From Lachnospiraceae bacterium (GTDB lineage Bacteria > Bacillota > Clostridia > Lachnospirales > Lachnospiraceae): a stretch of 7,036 bases of DNA. The number at the start of each line of letters is the position of its first letter. The first letter of the stretch is position 1. The notes beneath the pieces are model-generated. The model worked only from the letters and a program-made list of their open reading frames with translations. It did not search any database and was not told the DNA's origin. Both the position numbers and the translations under genes were made by a program. The DNA lies in the NCBI GenBank assembly GCA_003535955.1, contig DPZM01000029.1:1-7036 (forward strand), read 5' to 3'. Positions 1 through 4,815 of the stretch are shown one piece after another.

Positions 1-374
1 GCTTTATGTGTAAAGGGCTGAATATATGCCCCTATCTTAAGTCCCATTATTCCGGCAAAAAAAGTCAGCGGATTGCCGATCCCGGAAAGCTCCAATAAAA
101 CAATGGCCGCGCATACGATTATGTATCTTAACGAAGCCTTCTTCTGAATGTAGGCCCTGGCACCCCTCTCGTCAAGCGTGACCGCGACATCTATTGATCC
201 TGCCATGCTGACTGCAAGGACCACACATATTATCAGTCCTGCCAATAGTCCTATTGAGTGATACAGCTTTCTCTCCGTAAGGATAAGAAGAAATATCTCC
301 CATACGATACAGTAAGCAGCGGCACCGGCTATAAGCTCCTTCAGTGTGGTATTGGCGCGAAGCTTAGCGATCAT
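1..374 (-). CDS. atpI: AtpI-like ATP synthase subunit I, C-terminus outside window
   Basis: This is a small integral membrane protein made from the ATP synthase operon. The AtpI family is linked to assembly of the c-ring and to Mg2+ supply for the F0F1 complex. I translated 124 residues from the ATG at 374-372, with no stop before the left edge. Hydrophobic stretches at about residues 13-32, 38-58, 82-99 and 102-119 suggest four membrane helices, with a charged loop (LDERGARAYIQKK) between the second and third. The end reads GLKIGAYIQPFTHK, a form I recall from clostridial AtpI proteins. The start codon overlaps the atpZ stop (ATGA), which indicates translational coupling, and the usual order predicts atpB next, to the left. 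The family is weakly conserved, so the name rests on topology, the C-terminal motif and the atpZ neighbour. Confidence 0.75.
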   Translation of the reverse strand, partial: MIAKLRANTTLKELIAGAAAYCIVWEIFLLILTERKLYHSIGLLAGLIICVVLAVSMAGSIDVAVTLDERGARAYIQKKASLRYIIVCAAIVLLELSGIGNPLTFFAGIMGLKIGAYIQPFTHK

Positions 375-670
375 GACTCCCGGTCCCTGCCTTCGATCTT
401 CGGCCTCTTGGATTCATCATAGTTAGAGCCCCTGACCTTGACATCATCATGAACCGGCGGTTTCTTATATATCTGCCTGGCAAAAATGTATACATTGCGT
501 CCGCCCGCTATTGCTCCAAGAAAAAACAGAATGATAACAATAAATGACGTGCCCAATATCCTGTCGAGATATATCCCTAGGAAAGTACACAGGATAATGG
601 GGACCAGCATGTTGATCCCGAATTGCAATATCTGTGTAAGAGAACGGTATACTCCTTTATCGTAACTCAC
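371..670 (-). CDS. atpZ: AtpZ, small two-helix ATP synthase-associated protein
   Basis: This 99-residue protein is AtpZ/AtpI-superfamily. It is the first gene of the ATP synthase operon, and in alkaliphilic Bacillus AtpZ works with AtpI in divalent cation handling and ATP synthase assembly. Membrane helices lie at about residues 15-36 and 43-62. Between them is the family-like motif GIYLDRILGTS, followed by a small-residue segment (GAIAGGRN). Residues 67-99 form a charged, hydrophilic tail. I chose the GTG start at 670-668: it has AAGAGGA about 7 nt upstream, and MSYDKGVYRSL fits the N-terminus usual in the family. The frame stays open to a GTG at 739 and an ATG at 697. However, the predicted promoter -10 box covers 703-708, so the transcript should begin near 696 and those codons cannot be used from it. 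Confidence 0.8.
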   Translation of the reverse strand: MSYDKGVYRSLTQILQFGINMLVPIILCTFLGIYLDRILGTSFIVIILFFLGAIAGGRNVYIFARQIYKKPPVHDDVKVRGSNYDESKRPKIEGRDRES

Positions 671-677
671 ATCTGCA

Positions 678-684
678 TCCTCTT
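678..684 (-). promoter_or_regulatory. Ribosome binding site that fixes the atpZ start
   Basis: AAGAGGA on the minus strand lies 7 nt before the GTG at 670. No comparable site precedes the upstream in-frame ATG (697) or GTG (739), so it decides the start. Confidence 0.7.
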
Positions 685-702
685 GAATGGTTATCATTAA
701 AT

Positions 703-731
703 AATATAGCAGTTTTTTGTCAGATTGTCCA
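703..731 (-). promoter_or_regulatory. Sigma-A-like promoter of the atpZ-atpI operon
   Basis: On the minus strand, TGGACA (731-726) and TATATT (708-703) are separated by exactly 17 bp. Each box is one mismatch from consensus. Transcription should begin near 696, about 26 nt before the atpZ GTG. The region upstream (732-780) is very A/T-rich, as in an UP element. Confidence 0.7.
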
Positions 732-732
732 C

Positions 733-795
733 ATTGCACATCTTATATAACAGAGATTTTATAAAGTTTTTTTATTTTCTGACTTTATTGCACAT
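733..795. repeat. 9-bp direct repeat ATTGCACAT in the divergent promoter region
   Basis: ATTGCACAT occurs at 733-741 and again at 787-795, 54 bp start to start, which is close to five helical turns. One copy abuts the atpZ -35 box, and the other lies just upstream of the -35 box of the DUF402 gene. This would suit a pair of binding sites for one regulator, but two 9-mers in A/T-rich DNA could also be chance. Confidence 0.4.
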
Positions 796-808
796 TTCTA
801 TTATTCGT

Positions 809-837
809 TAGACAAACTTCCTATATATTGTTATACT
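809..837 (+). promoter_or_regulatory. Sigma-A-like promoter of the DUF402 gene
   Basis: TAGACA (809-814) and TATACT (832-837) are separated by exactly 17 bp. Transcription should begin near 844, giving a leader of about 31 nt that contains the palindrome at 847-858 and the GGAGG ribosome binding site at 863-867. It is back to back with the atpZ promoter. Confidence 0.7.
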
Positions 838-846
838 TACAGAAAA

Positions 847-858
847 ATGACCGGTCAT
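847..858. repeat. 12-bp perfect palindrome between promoter and ribosome binding site
   Basis: ATGACCGGTCAT is its own reverse complement. It begins 9 bp after the -10 box, about where transcription should start, and ends 4 nt before GGAGG. That position suits a repressor operator. As RNA it has no loop and would not make a good hairpin, so an action on DNA is more likely. Confidence 0.5.
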
Positions 859-874
859 ATTCGGAGGATCTGCT

Positions 875-1360
875 ATGGATAAACCCCTGCTCTACAGAAA
901 ACGTATAATACCCGAAGAATGTGTTCCCCTGGTGGATGACATCATCCTGGAAATGAACGAAGACATAATAATGACCAAATGGAATACTCTCCATCCCAAG
1001 AAGAATCTCCATCACGGTTATTCATGCTATTTCCTGAAGGAGGGATATAAGGTAAGTAAGTTCCTTCGCGAAGATGATTCCCTGATGTACTGGTACTGTG
1101 ACATCATAAAGACCGACTATGACAAGGATTCAAATACATATGTTTTCACCGATCTGCTGGCTGATGTCATCATGTTTCCCGACGGACATGTCAAGGTGGT
1201 TGATATCGATGAGATCGCGCAGGCCCTTGAAGAAGACAAGCTTCCCAAGGAAGATGTGATCACCCTGCTTAACAACCTGGATAAGCTCCTTAAGATCGTT
1301 TACAGTCCGGATTTCGAAACTTATAAGCACAGAATAAATGAGTATGCATTACCACACTAG
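875..1360 (+). CDS. DUF402 family protein, FomD/Ntdp-like nucleotide phosphatase candidate
   Basis: The 161-residue protein is cytoplasmic, with no signal peptide or membrane helix. It matches the DUF402 family by the block WYCDII (73-78), then YVFTDLLADVIMFPDG (89-104), then KVVDIDEI (107-114). The acidic residues D93, D97, D103, D110 and D112 are placed as in the metal-binding core of the family. Characterised members (FomD, Staphylococcus aureus Ntdp) hydrolyse nucleotide phosphate bonds with a divalent metal. That activity here is inferred, and the natural substrate is unknown. The C-terminal part (114-161) looks helical. The start is secure: GGAGG sits 7 nt before the ATG. The gene stands alone between divergent atpZ and the convergent hydrolase gene, with its own promoter. 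Confidence 0.8.
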   Translation: MDKPLLYRKRIIPEECVPLVDDIILEMNEDIIMTKWNTLHPKKNLHHGYSCYFLKEGYKVSKFLREDDSLMYWYCDIIKTDYDKDSNTYVFTDLLADVIMFPDGHVKVVDIDEIAQALEEDKLPKEDVITLLNNLDKLLKIVYSPDFETYKHRINEYALPH

Positions 1361-1367
1361 ATAATGC

Positions 1368-1387
1368 AGAAATCCTTACGGATTTCT
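1368..1387. terminator. Small hairpin between convergent genes
   Basis: AGAAATCC and GGATTTCT form an 8-bp perfect stem around a TTAC tetraloop, 8 bp past the DUF402 stop and 9 bp past the hydrolase stop on the other strand. The place fits a shared terminator. The stem is A/T-rich and there is no clear U-run on either side, so a strong intrinsic terminator is not shown. Confidence 0.4.
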
Positions 1388-1395
1388 TATGATCA

Positions 1396-2559
1396 TTAAT
1401 AAAAAACATGATCCCCTATTATTGTTCCATTGATCTGCGGGATCACTGTCCTGAAGAAGAGGCAGTTGCCTACAGGCTGTGAACCGGCCATTGCCTCATC
1501 GGCAGCCCTGTAGCAGGATTCCGTTGCGCCCAGAGACAGCCTTGTTGCAAGACGTCCGCTTCCTACCGGCGAGAACTGTCTTTTCTGGTAGATAACCCCC
1601 ACCATTGTATTCGGAAATGCCGCACTTCTCATGCGGTTTATAACAACAGAACCGACAGCGACCTGACCTATATAAGGCTGATTACCTGCCTCGCAGAATA
1701 TCAGGCAGGCCAGAAGCTCCCTGTCGCTTACATCAAATCCAAGATCTCCCGTATTGCTCCAGGCCATCCTGCCTGCCCTCTCCGAAAGCTCCTTCTCCTC
1801 CTTAAGCTGTTTTTTAAGGGCGGCAAGATTGGCTTCGTGTTCCTTTATCTCTGATTCATAGGCCTTCTGTTCTATCTCGGTAGCCGTTATCGCCCCGTCT
1901 GTAGCGGCAATTGTTCCGGAGGTCGAGTTTACCAGGGTTGAGACCTTGTTTTTCTCGGCCTTGGCTTCACCCATCAGCTCATCCAGCTGTTCTATTTCCT
2001 TCTTAAGGACCTCTTCCTTCTCTTCAACCGTCTTTCTCTGTTCGACCAAAAGATCAAAGAGCCGGCGGTCGTAGTCTTCCAGCTTGCCTACATACTCGGC
2101 CTTATTGAGAAAATCAGCGTAATTGCTCGTCTGAAGGAAGGTCTGCAAAAGAGTGACATCACCCTTCTCATATATGGCACGGAGGTGTCTCTTCATCAAT
2201 TCGTACTGCCTGGCTTCTTCGATCTTGGCAGATTCTATATCCAGCTTGGTCTGAACTATCTCCGTCTGTTTATCATCCATCCTTGTCTCTATCTTGGCAA
2301 GGTTGTTGCTTATCTCTTCAAGCTCACTGTTTAACTTATTAAGGTAATCCTGAAGCTGCTCCCTGGTATCTTCAAGATCTTCCTTCTTATCGTCTACGGC
2401 CTTCTTCTGCTGTTCGGTCTCCTTTTTAAGTTCTTCGGCCTTCTTGATCTTCTCGGAAGTTGTCTCGGCATTAACATGATCAGGTACGGCGAAAAAGCCT
2501 GCACTTACGACAAGCAGGATACATATTGTTTTTTTACAGATAGACTTCCATCTTATCAC
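1396..2559 (-). CDS. Secreted coiled-coil cell-wall hydrolase with SleB-type domain
   Basis: This 387-residue exported protein probably cuts peptidoglycan. Residues 1-31 form a signal peptide: a basic start, a hydrophobic core ICILLVVSAGFFAV, and a likely cut after HVNA. Residues about 34-260 are a long Lys/Glu/Gln-rich coiled coil like the PcsB/CwlO/EnvC regulatory arms, broken near 125-165 by a hydrophobic patch. Residues about 278-387 match the SleB/Hydrolase_2 domain, with LIFCEAGNQPYIGQVAVGSVVINRM; E290 matches the catalytic glutamate of SleB lytic transglycosylases. It starts at GTG, overlapping the dCMP deaminase stop (GTGA). The only purine-rich site (AGAGAGG) is far upstream, so translation is probably coupled. 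SleB domains are known from spore cortex lysis, but the coiled coil suggests a vegetative, partner-controlled hydrolase. Confidence 0.85.
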   Translation of the reverse strand: MIRWKSICKKTICILLVVSAGFFAVPDHVNAETTSEKIKKAEELKKETEQQKKAVDDKKEDLEDTREQLQDYLNKLNSELEEISNNLAKIETRMDDKQTEIVQTKLDIESAKIEEARQYELMKRHLRAIYEKGDVTLLQTFLQTSNYADFLNKAEYVGKLEDYDRRLFDLLVEQRKTVEEKEEVLKKEIEQLDELMGEAKAEKNKVSTLVNSTSGTIAATDGAITATEIEQKAYESEIKEHEANLAALKKQLKEEKELSERAGRMAWSNTGDLGFDVSDRELLACLIFCEAGNQPYIGQVAVGSVVINRMRSAAFPNTMVGVIYQKRQFSPVGSGRLATRLSLGATESCYRAADEAMAGSQPVGNCLFFRTVIPQINGTIIGDHVFY

Positions 2560-3041
2560 AGCTTTAGCGTAACCTCTCTGTCTGTGTGTTTGTACTGGTA
2601 ATATCTCACACCGGCAGCATCCAACATTCTCCTTGAAGCGATGGTACTCGGTTCATTCTCGTATTTGTTGCAGTCATAAACTATTGTCTTGATGCCTGAC
2701 TGTATGATCGCTTTGGCACATTCATTGCATGGAAAGAGCGTCACATACAGCTTGGCCCCATCAAGGGTTCCGCCCCTGTAGTTAAGGATCGCGTTAAGCT
2801 CGCTGTGGGTTGTATAAAAATACTTATTGTTAAGAGGATCACCCACCCTGCACCAGGGAAAGTCATCATCCGAACAGCCTATGGGAAAACCGTTATATCC
2901 CATAGACAGTATCTTGTTATCCTGACTGACGATGCAGGCACCCACCTGGGTATTGGGATCCTTGCTCCTCATTCCCGACAGCATGGCAACACCCATAAAG
3001 TATTCATCCCATGAAATATAATCTTCTCTCTTATCACTCAT
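2556..3041 (-). CDS. Deoxycytidylate (dCMP) deaminase
   Basis: This cytoplasmic zinc enzyme of 161 residues deaminates dCMP to dUMP, the substrate for thymidylate synthase. GYNGFPIGCSDDDFPW (48-63) is the substrate-binding signature of dCMP deaminases, including the eukaryotic type. HSE (79-81) and PCNEC (104-108) give zinc ligands H79, C105 and C108 and the proton-shuttle E81. The first motif is HSE where HAE is usual. ComEB-like proteins share this fold and are not separable by sequence. I chose the ATG at 3041-3039 because GGGAG lies 8 nt upstream. An in-frame ATG at 3056 would overlap that site and has none of its own. It follows rpiB by 84 bp and overlaps the hydrolase gene by 4 bp. Confidence 0.88.
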   Translation of the reverse strand: MSDKREDYISWDEYFMGVAMLSGMRSKDPNTQVGACIVSQDNKILSMGYNGFPIGCSDDDFPWCRVGDPLNNKYFYTTHSELNAILNYRGGTLDGAKLYVTLFPCNECAKAIIQSGIKTIVYDCNKYENEPSTIASRRMLDAAGVRYYQYKHTDREVTLKL

Positions 3042-3125
3042 TATACTATCTCCCATAATTGCCGGTCATACTTCAAGTCCTAAAGGACAGGCTTTTGACC
3101 CTTTAATCATATTTTTCGGCATACC

Positions 3126-3578
3126 TCATGAATAGAACTCATCTTCAAAAGCTGCGATCTGTGACAGCCTGCGCACATGCTTCTCTTCGCCGGAGAATTC
3201 CGTAGAGAAGAAGATGTCAACTATATCAAGCGCGAGGTTGGGACCTATCACACCGCCGCCAAGTGCCAGTATATTGGCATCATTGTGCATCCTTGTAAGC
3301 CTTGCGCTGGTACAGTCATTGCACAGGGCAGCCCTTACTCCCTTAACCTTGTTGGCTACGATTGAAATGCCTATACCGGTTGTGCACAGGACAATACCCT
3401 TTTCGCATTCACCGCTCGCAACGGCTTCGGCTGTTGCCCTTCCTATAGCCGGATAGTCAATGGAATTCCTGTCGTAGCTCCCGAAATCCCTGATCTCATG
3501 TCCCTGTTCCTTAAGGTGCTCCATGATAAGAAGCTTCATGTCAAATGCTCCGTGATCGCAGCCTATTGCAATTTTCAT
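3126..3578 (-). CDS. rpiB: RpiB-type ribose-5-phosphate isomerase (RpiB/LacAB family)
   Basis: This cytoplasmic enzyme of 150 residues interconverts ribose 5-phosphate and ribulose 5-phosphate in the non-oxidative pentose phosphate pathway. The length matches the family. D8 and H9 (GCDHG), C65 and T67 (VLCTTGIGIS) and H98-N99 fall at the residue numbers of the active site in E. coli RpiB. The loop reads CTTG, where CGTG is the more familiar form. NKVKGVRAAL (76-85) follows as in the family. I start at the ATG at 3578, preceded 4 nt upstream by a full AGGAGG; the frame extends to 3629 but without family sequence. LacA, LacB or an allose-phosphate isomerase are alternatives, but there is only one subunit and no sugar operon here. 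It lies 57 bp downstream of sua5. Confidence 0.88.
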   Translation of the reverse strand: MKIAIGCDHGAFDMKLLIMEHLKEQGHEIRDFGSYDRNSIDYPAIGRATAEAVASGECEKGIVLCTTGIGISIVANKVKGVRAALCNDCTSARLTRMHNDANILALGGGVIGPNLALDIVDIFFSTEFSGEEKHVRRLSQIAAFEDEFYS

Positions 3579-3582
3579 AATT

Positions 3583-3588
3583 CCTCCT
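3583..3588 (-). promoter_or_regulatory. Ribosome binding site that fixes the rpiB start
   Basis: The full AGGAGG sits 4 nt before the ATG at 3578. It rules out the longer reading from 3629, which would translate through it. Confidence 0.85.
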
Positions 3589-3635
3589 TTTAGACCGTTC
3601 AGTATTATTACACTTGATAAATATATCACAGTTAC

Positions 3636-4691
3636 TTACACTTCCACAAGGCTGTGGCCGGCGGCCTTTATAAGCCTGTTCATGATGGCCTGTCCTATGC
3701 GGGGAGTGGAAAAATCCTCGGAATAGATAAGGTCTATATCCTCATCGTCACACCTGCGCAGTACCGAGTAAAGGTGACGGGCGATCTCTTCCTCATCGTC
3801 TCTGGCGCCCACGCTCATAAGAAGTGTGGCGTCCCTGTAATTATCCTTCGTCTCATCAGTCGCAATGATCCCGACCCTGAGTCCTTCCCTAAGCCCCCTG
3901 TCAAGCGCCTCCCTCATATAGCTTACGACAGGATCCCTGTCGCCCTTTACGATGGTAAGTTCCCCTCTTGGTGCATAATGCCTGTATTTCATACCCGGTG
4001 CCTTGGGACGGAGTCCTTCATTTACCTCTCCGAAAACTGCCGGGTCATATGAAACACCGCCAATGGTATCCCGGATCATATCTCCCGTGATATAACCCGG
4101 ACGCAGGATCATGGGTACAGGCTCTGTCATATCAACAATGGTTGACTCAAGCCCTATTACGGATTGGCCTCCGTCTATTATCATATCTATACGACCGTTC
4201 ATATCTTCGATCACATGTGAAGCCTCGGTCGGCGAAGGCCTGCCTGACAGGTTTGCGGAGGGTGCCGCTATAAATCCGCCTGCCGCCTCAATAAAGGCTG
4301 CCGCTATCCTGTTTGACGGCATTCTTACCGCTACCGTATCAAGTCCTCCCGTGGTTTCCATGGGGACTATCCTCTTCTTCTTAAATATCATCGTAAGAGG
4401 ACCCGGCCAGAACTTCCCGGCCAGTTTTACGGCATCATCACTTACATCCGCGGCGACCTTATACAGGTCCTCAATCCGGTATATATGAACGATCAGCGGA
4501 TTGTCCGACGGCCGTCCCTTGGCCGCGTATATCTTCTCGGACGCTTCGGGATTAAGAGCATCCCCTCCGAGACCATAAACCGTTTCCGTGGGAAAGGCAA
4601 CCAGTCCGCCTTCCTTAATTATCCTGCCGGCCTTTTGCATATCATCTGCGTTTATGCTGTTTTCAACCGCTTTGACAATAAGAGTTTGCAT
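3636..4691 (-). CDS. Threonylcarbamoyl-AMP synthase, two-domain Sua5/YwlC type
   Basis: This 351-residue cytoplasmic enzyme makes threonylcarbamoyl-AMP from threonine, bicarbonate and ATP, the first step of t6A37 in tRNAs that read ANN codons. The YrdC domain spans about residues 10-205: GGLVAFPTETVYGLGG (28-43), KGRPSDNP (58-65), APSANLSGRPSPT (143-155) and GLESTIVD (180-187), all nucleotide/threonine-site signatures. The linker PGMKYRHYAP (232-241) is conserved in Sua5, and the C-terminal Sua5 domain runs to the end, ending DFSTPRIGQAIMNRL. The length fits full Sua5, not the shorter YrdC. I chose the ATG at 4691 because MQTLIVKAVE fits the family. An in-frame ATG at 4709 lies inside the predicted promoter. 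Neither has a ribosome binding site. It heads the four-gene minus-strand cluster. Confidence 0.9.
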   Translation of the reverse strand: MQTLIVKAVENSINADDMQKAGRIIKEGGLVAFPTETVYGLGGDALNPEASEKIYAAKGRPSDNPLIVHIYRIEDLYKVAADVSDDAVKLAGKFWPGPLTMIFKKKRIVPMETTGGLDTVAVRMPSNRIAAAFIEAAGGFIAAPSANLSGRPSPTEASHVIEDMNGRIDMIIDGGQSVIGLESTIVDMTEPVPMILRPGYITGDMIRDTIGGVSYDPAVFGEVNEGLRPKAPGMKYRHYAPRGELTIVKGDRDPVVSYMREALDRGLREGLRVGIIATDETKDNYRDATLLMSVGARDDEEEIARHLYSVLRRCDDEDIDLIYSEDFSTPRIGQAIMNRLIKAAGHSLVEV

Positions 4692-4699
4692 ACTGATTA

Positions 4700-4727
4700 A
4701 ATATAACATGTTTTCGGGATTTGTGCA
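4700..4727 (-). promoter_or_regulatory. Possible promoter of the sua5-rpiB-dCMP deaminase-hydrolase cluster
   Basis: On the minus strand, TGCACA (4727-4722) and TATATT (4705-4700) are 16 bp apart. The -10 is good and the -35 moderate (4 of 6). Transcription would begin about 4692-4694, at or just before the ATG at 4691. A second reading (TTGGAT at 4732-4727 with TGTTAT, 18 bp) gives nearly the same start. A weaker pair further upstream (TTATAC/TACAAA) cannot be excluded. Confidence 0.4.
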
Positions 4728-4740
4728 TCCAAAAAATACT

Positions 4741-4770
4741 TTGTATGGGACCTGTTATTTGGGGTATAAT
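4741..4770 (+). promoter_or_regulatory. Promoter of the large cNMP-domain gene
   Basis: A perfect TATAAT lies at 4765-4770. The best -35 partner is poor: TTGTAT at 4741-4746, 18 bp away. The weak -35 suggests either low output or help from an activator. Transcription near 4777 gives a leader of about 39 nt to the ATG at 4816 and excludes the ATGs at 4771 and 4774. Confidence 0.55.
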
Positions 4771-4815
4771 ATGATGGTACGGAGCATGCAACTATCCTTT
4801 TATCGGGAGCACCCC

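Noticed and set aside
671..739. Longer atpZ start at GTG 739 or ATG 697
   Set aside because: Both are upstream of or at the predicted transcription start and have no ribosome binding site; the added residues are not family-like.
1391..1413. Inverted repeat GATCAT/ATGATC around an A-rich loop at the end of the hydrolase gene
   Set aside because: The stem is 6 A/T-rich base pairs with an 11-nt loop, partly inside coding sequence; the hairpin at 1368-1387 is the better candidate.
3077..3088. Small inverted repeat GTCC-TAAA-GGAC in the rpiB to dCMP deaminase gap as a terminator or attenuator
   Set aside because: The stem is only 4 bp with no U-run, too weak to call.
3106..3134. Possible internal promoter for the dCMP deaminase gene (TATGAT with TATTCA, 17 bp, minus strand)
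   Set aside because: The -35 box matches at only 3 of 6 positions and overlaps the rpiB stop; it would be expected by chance.
3579..3629. 17-residue N-terminal extension of RpiB
   Set aside because: It would translate through a perfect AGGAGG, and the residue numbering of C65 and H98 matches E. coli RpiB only from the ATG at 3578.
4111..4488. Open frame of 125 codons on the plus strand inside sua5
   Set aside because: It is the antisense shadow of a well-conserved gene, with low-complexity Ser/Ile/Pro content, no ribosome binding site and no promoter. The same holds for the plus-strand frame at 3654-4052.
4588..4815. 76-codon N-terminal extension of the large cNMP-domain protein, with hydrophobic segments that might look like a membrane anchor
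   Set aside because: It lies antisense to the 5' end of sua5 and upstream of the predicted transcription start near 4777; the ATG at 4816 has a good GGGAG site. The ATG at 4786 has GGAG only 1 nt away.
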